64,000 nt of DNA from Bicyclus anynana. Taxonomy: Eukaryota; Arthropoda; Insecta; Lepidoptera; Nymphalidae. Numbering within the stretch: the first letter of the stretch is position 1; the number at the start of each line of letters is the position of its first letter. Where the stretch lies: the NCBI RefSeq assembly GCF_947172395.1, contig NC_069087.1, forward strand, positions 17,242,889 to 17,306,888, in the 5' to 3' direction. The notes beneath the pieces are model-generated. The model was not told the DNA's origin. It ran no database searches and saw nothing but the letters and a program-made list of their open reading frames with translations. This document shows, one piece after another, positions 20,863 through 33,500 of the stretch. The position numbers were made by a program, and so were the translations under genes.

Positions 20863-23855
20863 TCAGAGCTGTATAAGTGGTTTCTCGTGCGCCTCCTCGC
20901 GCAGCTTGAGCCGCGCGCGCCACTCGCTGCGGTCGACGAGTATCTTGCGTCCGTACATTTTGTGAATATCCCGGAATGGCACCTTTTTGCGCGGTAGCTC
21001 GGATTTTACGGCTTCCTTATCTGGACAAAAGAAACAATGCTTAAATCTAGACATAATGGCGAAGAGAGACGTAGGTTACCTTTTTAAGAATTCTTTTAAA
21101 AGGTTTTGTTTGAATCTGAGTGCAAGTCATCATCATCATATCAGCCGCTGGACGTCCACTGCAGGACATGCAGGCCTTTTGTAGGGACTTTCAAACATCA
21201 CAACCCTGAGCTGCCTGCATCCAGCGAATCCCTGCGACATGAGTGTATTAAAAATGCGATTAAAAACAATCGAGGCTAAAAAAGTTTTCGCAAGAGATCT
21301 GGTTTTCGCATGTCAGGTTAATTGGTTCCATTATGCTTGACTGCTAGCATTGTATTTGTCAAGACTTCAGTGATGGTACTAGTAGATACCTCTAAAATGT
21401 GGCATAGAAACATGTGTGTTTACAAGTTGAATAAACTCTTTCAAGATACCTGCTATACCTCAGAACTGCATTGTCTTTAAACACTATGAAAGAATCCAGT
21501 TCAAATCCAGACTTAAGATATATATAGTTACCTCAGCAATAAAGAAAAACTGCAGTCTAACATTAAAACAATCTTGAAATTAAGAATAGAATGTTTGAAA
21601 TGATTAGGCAAGATGTTCACTCACGATGTCTACTGCCGGGGACTGACTTGGAGTCCCCCTCTGGCTGCTTGTTGAAGGGGTTGTGTCGCTGACCGCGTGG
21701 AGGAACTTTTGGCTCATCTTCAGATGTACCTACGGTCACTATACCAGCTGCTTCTGCTGCCTCTTCAGCTAAAATTATAAATTGTTGTTAAGTACTTGCA
21801 CTGCACTGCACTTTTTGTTTCCATAAAGGACATCTTAATGAATACTGCAAATACCCTATATTATAGGGTATTTGCAGTATTTGCAGTTTGTAAGTATTCA
21901 TTGAAATTTTATAGGGCCTATAAAATTTCAATGAATACTTACAAACTAACACACAGCCTGCATTCTAGACCACTTATGTTGATAGTGTTTGCATGAAATT
22001 TAGTTTAGAAAGAAAGTACAGTGAAATGATTTTTTTCTGGGATAAAAATGTTCTGTTCAAAGGCAAAACTTATATTTATAAAAAGTTTTATGCATATTCA
22101 TAATCATCAGTGGGTAATTTGTAAAAGGTATGCAAAATTACATCCAAATTCAGTTACCCAATTATTTAGATGTGCCAACTGACATTTAAAACATTCATAG
22201 GATTTCTCATGGATTTCATCTATGGATACCATGTTTTTAATAGAAGTATATAGACCTTCCGCCTCCTCCAACTGTCTCTGTAGTTCAGCCACCATGAGCT
22301 TCATGTAGTCATAGCTGGCACACGCCAGAGCCTTCATCCAGCCCTCCATGGACGCCTGCGAGTTGGTGCACAGGTAGTATGTGCGTCCTCCCTCACAATG
22401 GAACACTATTTTGAAACTGTAGGACTCTTCTTCTGTTAGCTCTGAAATGGTAATTTTACTGGATAAACAATCACCATCCCACCAACCTGCAATGTAGCAG
22501 CGTGGTGGATGTGAGCTCCAATTCCTGTCTCCTAAAAGGAGATCATTTAAATAGGCCAATATGTGGTGGTGGTGGTGGTATTATTGTTACAAAAAGAAAT
22601 AACATTTCAGTTATTTAAAACTTAAAATCTAAATTATAAAGTTACAGTGTACATTTTTGTGAGCATGCAGTCTTGGTACATAATAACAAAATCGTACTCT
22701 GAGCAGCGCCTACTACATAGATGCACACTAACAGGATGTTGCATCACTGGAGATTGAGTAAATATTCCTTAAGAAATTTTTTAAAGCTACTTGCTCTTTT
22801 ATTTTCTTTTATATTTTTTTACCAGCTTATTAAATATTTTCACTTTCGCAAGTACTTTCTATAGTTTGTTCTTAATGAATGTACAACTATATCATTAGCA
22901 CTTCAAAGACCTATTGTTTTTGTAATATTTTTCTTTGTGTAATATTTTTCAAATTACGATACAAGTTTAATATTTGTAGGTTGTTGTGAAGTTCATTAAT
23001 CTAGTATCTTTGTATATTAATTTTGCTATTTTAGCGAAATATGATGTTGATAGTAATAGTACTTCCCTCTAGTAAACTCTGCCACTATAAGCAGAACTCT
23101 GATTTCAGATGGCATAGGCGCAAGCCTGAAAACACTGGCCAGTTAAGACATCTTCTAACTGGTTATGTACCCTACCATACTGTAATTGTTCTAACTCACT
23201 TGAATTTTATAGGATTAACTGTCCACACATATTCAAATTAGATAATATGTTCACTATTTATATATTTCTACACAGCTTAGCCCTTTAAAACACTCCTAAA
23301 TAAGCATTAATAGTAACCATACCAACCAGGCAAATATTTAATCTATTTCACTGATTGACTAGTACCTTAACACTCACAGTTGACTCCTATAGATAGAAGA
23401 AAATTAGCAATTAGCAGTAATTTGTGAAGTAGGGTCTTGAGAAATGGGAGGAGGAAATTAATGTGAAAAATACTTTAATTAGTTTCTTACATTGTTTGCA
23501 GGTGTCTGCTATTTAGACAATAAATATTATTATAGTTAGTTCCTCTCCTATAAGGAGGATGCCTGATTCTGAATAAGGCCAACAAAATGGGTTGCTAATT
23601 ATTTAGTTGGCCTAAGAACTAGTAAAGGAGTCAGTAATCAGTTATATTACCGATTGTGCATCCTTCCAGTATTATAACGCCCACAGGCTCCTTATCCCCT
23701 TTCTTATCGAAATAGAAGAGTAGGTTTCCCTTGAGAGTGAACCATCGCCTCTGGTAGCTCTTGCCCACCTCGCCCCTCACGTCCAACCATCCTTCCCGGT
23801 CCACAGGCGTCGCTGATGACGCAAAAGCACACAAATTCCTCTCGTTAATCTTCAT
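20863..23855 (-). CDS. Sesquipedalian/PHETA-like PH-domain protein, complete, four exons
   Basis: Minus-strand exons 23855-23651, 22441-22256, 21768-21625 and 21020-20863 total 693 nt, giving 230 aa. The N-terminus MKINERNLCAFA is followed by a PH domain (GWLDVRGE, KSYQRRWFTLKGNLLFYFDK, EPVGVIILEGCTIE, YSFKIVFHCEGGRTYYL, MEGWMKALACAS) and a helix (DYMKLMVAELQRQLEEAE), the signature of sesquipedalian/PHETA proteins. These are endosomal PH proteins that bind the phosphoinositide phosphatase OCRL and act in recycling to the trans-Golgi. The C-terminal FRDIH fits the F-x-x-x-H OCRL-binding motif, and HNPFN contains an NPF motif. An ATG six bases upstream (23861) is possible; the family start favours 23855. 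All intron phases are 1. Confidence 0.9.
21126..21240 (+). repeat. Dispersed lepidopteran repeat, family J
   Basis: A better-preserved copy of the 9093-9185 repeat, lying in PHETA intron 3: CATCATATCAGCCGCTGGAC, TCCACTGCAGGACATGCAGG, GGGACTTTCAAACATCACAA and GAGCTGCCTGCATCCAGCGA. Confidence 0.65.
21841..21947. repeat. Two adjacent perfect palindromes in a PHETA intron
   Basis: The first (21841-21881) has 20-base arms, AATACTGCAAATACCCTATA, around one T. The second (21885-21947) has 31-base arms starting AGTTTGTAAGTATTCATTGA around one G. Both are free of mismatches and together could form two hairpins. AATGAATACT occurs at the left edge of the first and again in the right arm of the second. 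They lie between exons 21768-21625 and 22441-22256. Confidence 0.9.
22442..23650 (-). other. PHETA intron 1
   Basis: AT-rich; a short GGTGGTGGTGGT run occurs near 22563. No repeat or exon was recognised. Confidence 0.6.
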
Positions 23856-24210
23856 TTTCACTTCTCACAGTAAGAAACGAACGAATTATTGCTACAAATG
23901 ATGCTTTGTTACGTATCTGTTCCAGTCTGATTCACAAATTGCGATTGTAAAATGTTCAGTTCATATTTATTTTAACTATTGTGTCTGCTTTTTAAGTTAT
24001 TTTTAGTTATTCTTACATAAAACACTATATCGTTTGTTTTATTATTTTCCCTTCTTTTCCTGTTTTCGTGTTTTCAAAACCACAGAAAAAACATAGATTT
24101 TGACGTTTATAATTTTACGATAGATGTCAAAGTCAAAAAATACGAACGTCACTTGCCAATTTACACAGATTGTTTCAAATCCAGCCTCAGACCAATATAT
24201 TATACTTAAT

Positions 24211-24725
24211 AGTAGGGGAGCCCAGGATGCCAAGTTAGCGTCAAGAGGACCGATTAAAGAAAAAGATGGTTATACTAAATACTTTTCGATTTCAGCGGTG
24301 GGAAAAAAACTGCAGACTTTAAATTGATTACTTCGGCCTACGATTAATAAACATACACTGTATTCTAAGACTTCGGCTTACTGGAATTATTATAAAATAT
24401 TAGCGATTATTTTTGAGATTATTTCCTTAAAATAAGTAAAAAATTAACTGCGCTTGTGGCTCGGATACTGAAATAGAAGGGCTTTTTGTAACTTGGGAAC
24501 TCTACCATTCCATTTCTTTACATTCAAATCGTTAGATTTTCGAAATGCAAACCTTTCAGCTATCAACTAATCCACTTTATACATCTGACGTGCTGAATGA
24601 GTATTTTTGAAGTTTATTTTTTTGGTTGCCTAAACTTACCCACCTATATTATGAGCTCATACTTGGTGGAGGTACTTAACAACGTGCAGGGTCTCATAAG
24701 TTCCCCTCTTCGGCTCCCCCACTAC
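24211..24725. mobile_element. TIR element, family D, copy 1
   Basis: Starts AGTAGGGGAGCC and ends with the inverted GGCTCCCCCACTAC. An internal block (TATCAACTAATCCACTTTAT, GACGTGCTGAATGAGTATTT, GGAGGTACTTAACAACGTGC) matches 45660-45830. No transposase. It lies 350 bp upstream of the PHETA start, in its putative promoter side. Confidence 0.75.
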
Positions 24726-25992
24726 AATTCGTCTGAGAATCCAGAACATTAGCACAGCAACCCAATACAATCGCGAAGTTGACCCTCAAATACTACCTTG
24801 CCTTGAACCTTCGACGAAGTCCTAAAAGAGCCGTGTAGAGCGCTTCGTGTTCTAGTTTCGCTTCGAGTACTGTGGCGCAAAAACCGACAACGTTCGGAAG
24901 GTGAGCCTCGAGAGAGGTGGTTGCACAAAGCAAATCGAAAATTGTTCAACTTTTGTCTTGTTTTTTTGCCTCAATCTGTATCTTTAATTTGTGTCATTCC
25001 TAGTCTTCGGCCTATTTTTCATCACCCATTGCCCAATGCAGTCAATTCCATTTATTATATACCTAGCGTTTTACGTTGTAGTCTGTCAGCAATGCTTGTG
25101 CACGCCTCCTTTTTGGAAGTCGGTTAATGATCAATGAAGGCTTTGCCTACAACCTAGTCGTCGAGTAGAATTACGTGGCTTGTGTGGAATACACCACACC
25201 CGTATCATATGAGTTTCTTATCTTTTAGGCAACAGATGATTATTTTAAAAAAAAACTTATAATTAATGTGGAGATAAATAAAATCATGTAAATATGTAAT
25301 ATTTTATTTATAATTATTATTACCTATTTTCACAGTTATTTATAAAGTTATATTAATATCAAGTATTACACTAACTTTTGTTTACGAATTTCCAATGATT
25401 GCTCCGTTTAGAAAATTTGATTTCCATGTCAATCATTAGATTTGTCCTCTTTACACACTAATATATGACAAAATGGTGAGGTCTATATACAGTACAATCC
25501 CAATTCCCTAAAAAAATTGACAAATTCACAATAACAAAAAAAAAGAAAGAGTCAAAAACAAAAATCTTAAAAATAATTCATTCAACTACGAATCTCGCTT
25601 AACAACTGTACAAAATATTACGAGTGGTTTCTTTAAAACGTGCTCCATTATACATCGGCAACGTGGGCGATTATTTAACGGTACTTCGACTACTCCGTCC
25701 CCTATATACAAAATGTTTTACAAAACAAAATATAAACTATATACAACATCATTAAATATTCTCAAATGCTGTAACACATTTAAAACATTTTATATTCAAC
25801 TAGCCATAATTCAACCGAGGGCGAGCCATCGCTACAACTAAATAATATACGTACCGGTACGCTGCCCAGACACGCGGAGCCTGTACATTACAATTTGTCT
25901 ACGTCAGTTCGTCACTGACACTAAAAGGTTGCAATTAAAATTAATCAGGTAATAAGCAACATAAATCAAATTAAGAATTTCTTGTTCAATAC
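24726..25992. other. Intergenic, no gene seen
   Basis: Between the PHETA 5' side and the presumed end of the MED13 transcript. No supported frame or repeat pair. A TTTATT at about 25295 could be a distal minus-strand AATAAA for MED13. Confidence 0.4.
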
Positions 25993-26285
25993 CATCAATC
26001 TCCTATTAAAAAGTGGATGCACAATCAGCGACCAAAAAATGTACCCACTCAATGAGTGCCAAACACAACTTCTTGGCACTCGATTCTAGTAGTTGCTTTT
26101 GCAAATTCAACCTTAAACTCAATCCTTAAGGTTGAATTGGCTCTGAATTTGGGATTTTATTGAATATTGGACTATATTTAAAGACCATCAGGTATAATTT
26201 TCTTTACCAACAATTTTTAACAGTCAAAGCAAAATTGGCCAGTTTTTAAGTGAAATTTTCAACATGATTGTGCGTCCTTTTATTA
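25993..26285 (-). mobile_element. MITE-like element, family C, copy 2 (inverted)
   Basis: Inverted relative to 19350-19595. Near its ends, GGATGCACAATCA (26015) and TGATTGTGCGTCC (ending 26277) are 13-base inverted repeats with one mismatch. Shared internal blocks include CACTCAATGAGTGCCAAACA and TCAATCCTTAAGGTTGAA. Confidence 0.75.
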
Positions 26286-27995
26286 TAAGAGGTCAATGTT
26301 CAATACACAAAAATCCATCAACGTTTTTGAGGTTCAAAAACCAAAATGTACAAAATGCCATTGCTAGTGTGAGTACAAGAGAAGTGTAACAATGCGCGTC
26401 GCTCTGTTATATACACATTATATTAAACCGTATGACTCTTCTATTACTTATCGTTACTTTATATTAAAATAGAAAATTTTATATAACTACCAAACTGTGA
26501 GAGATTCAGCACTGTTTTTGTTGTATTTTTTTTATCATTACAATTTCATTTAGTTTTTATTAATTTTATAAAATGATCCCTAAATATACAAAATGCTATC
26601 GTCAAACATGTTTTGTTTTCATTTACAACTATTTAATTTAATCGTAAACTATTGGTGTCACTAATTGTTTTTCTCAGTTACAAGGTTAATTATTTATCAT
26701 AAGAAAAAGACATCACTAGTAACTCGCTTTTAAAATGGTACACCCCTTTTATCGACCCCCCACGCTGATAACGCGGATTCTTGGCAGTTTTCTTATAAAA
26801 CATTAATATTACAAATTCTCATAGGAGTGACATTTACTCGACTGAGTTTCACTCGGTGTCTGTCCGACGGTTGCAATACTTAGACATACACCAACACAAA
26901 ATACTCACGCGTCAAGTCAATCTATTGGTATGAAATCCACTCACGATAATTTTTAGTCTAAAATATTATATTAGCAAAATTTTGCACTATTTATTTATCG
27001 GTTAATTTGAATGTACTACTTACGTCACCCAATTTTGAGCTTTTTGTTCCCTGAATATAAAACTGTACACGGCCAAAAAAACTCGTGTCGTGTGAATGGT
27101 CAATTGTAGATCTAGTGTATATGATTGCCACTAAAATGTAAGGCTACATGATCTTAATTGATTTGATTTCAATTTAAAAACTATACAAAAATAATGTTCA
27201 AAGTAAAAAATATAAATTTTGACATGACATGCATTAGAAATAACAGAGATGAAAATTAAACCCTGTCGAAAAAAAAAAACATTTTTAAGAAAATATTGGT
27301 TGCAGTAAAAATATCTAAATCACTATGTAAATAGCTAACACCTTTGGTAATTCATACCGGTTTGAAAGGTAAAATAAAAATAATATATTACATTATAGCA
27401 CAACAACATTATAATATTATCATAACTGCAATAAGTAACTTGTGACAATCTACATGTTTGAACTAATTTATCTATAGACAACAGATGAAGAGATGACAGT
27501 TCCATCACAAGATTATAAATATTATAATACAGCTAGAAAAAACTACTACCTTCTAATATAGAGTCATTTCGTAAAACAATTCCAAAATACTGGCTTTTTA
27601 GTGACATTTACAAACAAATATAGGAAATGTTACATGAAATATTTTTATTTAAATAAAAATTCAATTCTCATTTAGTTTTCGTGGATAGAATATGCCAAAC
27701 TTGGAGCAAGAAATAAGCTTACCTTAAATGAGTTTATGGTAATAACAAAATATCCCAAAGACTCAATACAACCAAAGTCAGAAAAGTAATATTGTCAAAA
27801 AGTTTTTCATACAGAAAAATCCACTATACATGTTTTATAATCAAGTAAATCAGTTTCTTTGTAAAAAAAAAGGTGAAAATATAAAAAATCGAATTCAAAC
27901 CATGATTACAAAAGTGATAAATATTTGTTTGGTAAAAATTAGTAACTTCATATAATTTACATGCTCCACAGTATATACAATACTATTGAAATGGA

Positions 27996-28075
27996 CATAT
28001 GCCATCATAGACTGCATCAAGAGCCATCATAGACAGCATCATCACTCAACATCAGGTGAAATCTAAAAAAAAATA
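27996..28075 (+). repeat. SINE family B, short 3' fragment
   Basis: GCATCATCACTCAACATCAG followed by GTGAAATCTAAAAAAAAA matches the 3' end of 15909-16182. A partial duplicate of GCCATCATAGACTGCATCA precedes it. Confidence 0.55.
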
Positions 28076-30296
28076 CCCAACAAGGTCACTTGCTAGGTTT
28101 TAAAATTGAGAAACCAATAAATTTATTTTAAATGTCATCACAATTTAAAAATACATTTTTTTCTTAACCAAATGGTATCATCACAATAAAACTGTTCACC
28201 ATTATTAATAAATATATAAATTCATATTAGATAGGAAAAATAAAATCATATAAAAAGGAATACAAAATAATAAATATTATGAAATTGATTTTGTAAAAGT
28301 TGCTAAAGGTCACCATAATACAACGATACAATACGATGCTGCGCTAAAGTGGACGCTATGCTATAGAAAATGAGGTTTATAATGGAGTGTGAGATCACGG
28401 AAGAATGATTTTTATTGAAAGCCCACAATGGAAGAAATCTTTTTCTCCTTCAAAGTTTAAATGAAAATGAAATTGCCCTTAACAAGACATATCTTAGTAA
28501 GTGACAGCTACGAACTGTCTTTTATTCCAAATTGGACCTTTTTTGAAGATTTCATTAATTTATTTAATAATTATAATATATTAATATAACTCCCCGGCTT
28601 ATCTAACATCTTTTTTTTTATAAATTTTCTATGTTTTAATATAACATTTTGATATTCACACAAGTTTGTGGTAACTTTCAATCCAAAAAAATTGCCTGTT
28701 TGTTATAAGGTATTTGAGTGGAAAGAAAATATTAACTAAATTTACTAACATTTGGTAGGAAGGATGTTGGAAGAGAAAATGAGAGGCCACAAATTCGTCG
28801 CATAAGAGATTAAACTTAACACGACAATCAAAAACATAATTATTAGATAAATTTGAGACACTACTATCGCACTTGAGCTAATAGCTTCTAATGAAGTCTT
28901 ACAGTATACAGTAGAGTTTAGTGTTTTGGTGTTTAAAGCATATTAAATGTCAACAACATAATATTATTGTCATCTGTCTGAGTGGTTTTGTGATAAACAG
29001 ATTCATTGTCCTAGGTCACTTAACATTTTACAACGCGTTTCTGCTGTATTGACGACACATAAAGACGTTGGTGCTGTCAAGTTACTGTGTACTATATAAA
29101 AGCTAATAGATAAAAGTACTGTAATAAAATCGTTGGTTCGACGTCACGCGAAAATCTGTCGCTTGTGCGACAAAATTGTAGCCCTACGTCAAAACAGCAT
29201 GTTCTGTATAAGAACATAACATTATTTTTATAATTCTGAATACTTATAACAAAGAGGTCCAACAATGGAGTCACCACGCACTATCCGCCATTTGACTATA
29301 ACTATTCAATAACCACCTCAACAACCCTAGAAAGGATCTAACGCCACATCTCATCATCACAACAATAACTGTTTTCCTAATGAAGCCATCATACAAGCCA
29401 TACCATTTAATTAATTTACCTAAGTACTGCCATCTAATTCTAAACTTTTGTAATACAAGTTTGTGTGTAGTGTATGATCATATATTACAATTGAAAATAA
29501 ATAAGACTTGGTGTTTAATAAAATCAAAAATACACTACACACAACTTTCCAGTAAAGAAAATCATGTTCACAAAATGTCCAGAAAATTACAAAAAATCTG
29601 CCAGTTACTAAAGTAACCATGAACATAAAAAGTTACAGACATTGGAGTAATTATTTTTATGTAACTAATTTCGCTATGTTTTTAACAATTCACGCACGTC
29701 TGTAACATCGATCAATTAAAAGGAATCATAAATAAATTATTATAGGAAATAAAATAAATTATTGTAAATAAATACAAAATAAGTTGTGTAAAAAACATAT
29801 ATAAGCTATAGAAATTCATGATAAATAAATTTTGCTATGACCGCTATTACAGACATGCGGCGACTTCGTTTAAAATAGTTCCCAAAATAAATAAATTAAA
29901 TTAAAAAAATAATGGTAACCAACACAGATGGTGTTCACGCCCCTTCATTTGCTACACACAATATCCATTTATCACTATTTTTCCACTACACTGCGCCTAT
30001 TCGAATACCTCACAATATAAAAACTTTAACAAATGCAAGTATTTTATTTACGGACTCGTTTGAATATATCTTGCGGCTTGGTGCACTTTCACTTTGAAAC
30101 ATTAGGTTCTACAGAGACAACCGACAAAATCGACACTACTCAAAACCAACTGTTATGTATGTATCAACGCAATAATAATGCGTCACATAACAAGACTATC
30201 AGCCAATGTTCTCCCACAAATTGTTGTTTTCAATCTCTTGTTAAAAGCTTCTTGTAATATGTCTTCTGGATGCCACAAAATATGTGAAACTGTTTC

Positions 30297-30302
30297 TTTA
30301 TT
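30297..30302 (-). terminator. Candidate proximal polyadenylation signal of MED13
   Basis: TTTATT on the plus strand (AATAAA on the minus strand) lies 237 nt after the MED13 stop codon. Supported by sequence and position only. Confidence 0.35.
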
Positions 30303-30538
30303 TTCTCTTAAACAAAATGTGCTCTGTGAAACTTCGCTCAATTGTGGACTAATTTAATTGTTTTCTTCTTTCTGTAGCAAATAATCATGTTAACTGTAAT
30401 TTCTTCCCTTCCTCATAGTCAGTAGAGCTGGTTGTCTTTGCCTTTGTCAGTTCTCTGTTATTTCTTCACCCAATGTTGCAAGGCGCGCGGCTATACTCCA
30501 GCTACATACTAGTTGGGCTACTCTAGCCGGGCTACACT

Positions 30539-33500
30539 CTAGCCGAGCGCGGCGGCGGTGTGGTACAGCTGCATGAGGACCTGGACGTGCAGCGGCAGAC
30601 ACGACAGCCGGTCGTGCGTCGTGCCGTCCAACGCGAGCCACGACAGAGCGTTGTACCCTTCCAAAACGTATCTGTGAAACAAATATATCATTAATGTATA
30701 ATTCTCATTAAAAAAATCTATGAAGGTTATAGTTATTCCATTTCAGAAAGGTTTGGTTATGATGTTTTGTTTTGTGTTTAACGAGAAGAGCGACACAAGT
30801 AGTAAAGGTGACTTGCATATGATGCATCATAAGGGCCCACTGTGCCCACATAAAGGAACTCCTTAAACCTAAGCCCAGGATCTGCTTGGGGAATTTCTAC
30901 CACAACATTGTTGGCTTTTAATTAGCTTCAAAGTTTTATTACACCAGCGCCACGTCGTTGTAGGCGGCGTTGACTGCACCTAGTTTAGAGCGATATTTTA
31001 GTATAGCACGATACAAATTTTATAACGTTTCGGAACATCGTGCGTTAATCTGTACAATATAAGAGTTTAGATATCAACAGTAACGTAGAGGTGTGGCGGG
31101 AGAAGCGCCTCACGCGTCTTGATTTTATGCCTGCGCGTAGCGACACTGCAGCTTATTTTCAAGACGTCATAAAGTTTGCATCCAACTATACACGGTTATT
31201 TCGAGGCAGGAGATAGTTTACCTGAGCACGTCAGTGGTGGTGGTGGAGTCGAGCGGGTGCGCGTTGTGGTCGCGCCGCTGCGACAGCGACGTGGTGTAGT
31301 CGTCCTGCGCCGCGCACTGCAGGTGCAGCGCGTTCTTGAGGAAGGCGGGGCACGCGTCGCGCAGGTGCCGGCAGCTGGCCCACCACCAGCCCGGCATGCT
31401 GCCCAGCGGCGCCGTCGACACCAGGTAGCCCAGCGCCAGCGGCTGCTGCAGCACTGTGCCCACGTTCTCCTGGAAACGACGGAACTTATACATTACATTT
31501 TTGAATTAAAACTTCTTCACCCACGCTTCTCTTGAGGAGTAAGCTGGTGAATGTGTTGTGAAAGTTTTACTTCAGTCGTGTAGTCTAAAGCGCACTGATT
31601 TTTAAGAATATTTGTTATATCCAAATATATAATAATCAATATTCTCAAACAAGTCGGAAAAGAATGTGTTAGGAGTTAGTACGACAATCGTCCAATGGGC
31701 GGGGATCAATCTATACTGTAACAGGTCAAATTCTGTACATTGAAGATATTTTGAAAATATTTATTGGGCATTATACAATCGACACTGAAGCCATAAATAT
31801 TTTTTTTCGATTTCTTGTCTGTCTGTCTGTCTGTCTGTCATTTCTTATTGACCGGGCATCACGCTGAAACTACTGAATGAATTCAAATAAAACTTGTTTG
31901 GTTTAGGTTTGATAACATGATATGGATCAGGTCATAGGATACTTTTTAAAGCATAAATAAAATTAGAATGGGGTAAAATAGGGGTTGAAAGTTTGTATGG
32001 AAAGTACTCCATTTTTAGAGTTTTCAAAAGTTCGTCGTTTCTCAAATTTTGTTCACGGTAACAGATAACATTGACTATCGATAGAATGTGAAATGCAATA
32101 GGGATAAAAATTCAACTCCTAAAGGATTGAATGTGCTACAAACTTGAACAAATTTGACAGAAAAACGGGACGGCTGGGCATTTACCCCAAGGACAAAAAA
32201 CGCGCGCACTTCATTGTTCACCAGCGTATGGCCGGGGGTTTGTGATATGGTCTCCGACTGTGGCTACAGCTGGGCATTTTACGCAAGCACAAAATACGCG
32301 CGGCCTCCTGCCCGACTTTATTGTACACCAGCCTTCGGCCGGAGGTTTGTAATATGGCCTCCAACCGTGGCTACGGCTGGTCATTTTACTCAAGCACAAA
32401 AAACGCGCACTTTATTACACACTGGCGTTCTGACGGGGGGGGGTTGTGATTTTGTATTTATCCTACTTTCTACTAATATTATAAACGCGAAAGTTTGTAT
32501 GGATGTTTGTTACTCTATAACGCCGCTACTACTGAAGCGATTTAGCTGAAATTTGGAATGGAAATAGATTTTACTCTGGCTTAACACATAGACTACTTTT
32601 TATCCCGAAAAAATCCATGGTTTCCCGAGATTTGCGAAAACTGATGATATTGATGATATGAATGTTTGTTACTCTTTCACGCCTCAACTACTGCACCGAA
32701 TTAGCTTAAATTTGGTATTAAGATATATTATAGCCTGGATTAATACATAGACTACTTTTTATCCCGGAAAAATCCATGGTTCCAGGGGCATTTGTGAATA
32801 AATTAAAGTAAATTCCACGCGGACGAAGTCGCGGGCGTCCGCTAGTTATATATAAAACATACGAAAATATAAATAGAAGGGGCGAAGGGGCCAAAGTTGT
32901 ATGTACTGTAGTAATGTACCGGCTGGTGGTCGTCGTCGCGCGGGTAGGCGCCGGCGAGGTGCGAGTGGCGCGCGGGGCTGCCCTCGCGGCTCGCGTCGTC
33001 GTCGTGGCGGCGCGGCGACGCGTGCGGGCTGCGCGCCGGCCACATGAACATCTCCTCCAGCAGGTCCGTCATGTTCTCCTCGCCCATCTCCTCGTCCGGC
33101 ATCTCCAGCCCCATCAGGATGTCGTTCTCCTCGCCGTTCGCGTTCGGTGGCTCGAATGGCATTTGATTGGACTGGAAAATTATACAAATAAATGTATTAG
33201 GACAATTAACACATGTCTCCATCTAGGTAAGCATAGCTTGTATTGTAGGTACTGAGGTAACTAATGAATACAATATACAAATATTTATCAGTTGTGAAAC
33301 ATAATTTTATACGCATCAATTTATTTGTCTACTGTTGAAAAGGAGAAAATTGTAACTACAAACAAAACAATTCAATGAATGTACTGGCATGTAACTCCTA
33401 ATGCGACGTGAGTGATTGTACCACTATTCTGTGGTAGAGCAAACACCTCTGCCCGACACATTATCCATGCCCTTACTAAATTATGATAATTACAACACAA

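Larger units (their letters stand above)
26286..30538 (-). other. Long AT-rich region after the MED13 stop, possible long 3' UTR
   Basis: No exon-like GC island or supported frame was seen. A SINE family B scrap lies near 27996-28075. A minus-strand AATAAA is present 237 nt after the stop and another only near 25295, so either a short or a roughly 5-kb 3' UTR is possible. Confidence 0.45.

Noticed and set aside
22107..22255. Extension of the PHETA second exon to a stop at 22107
   Set aside because: The sequence after QRQLEEAE loses family similarity; a donor at 22255 joins in phase to the conserved NPF and F-x-x-x-H exons.
24124..24327. 67-codon frame upstream of PHETA
   Set aside because: Overlaps a TIR element and its flank; no family resemblance.
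32165..32549. 131-codon plus frame
   Set aside because: Produced by tandem repeats inside a transposable element.
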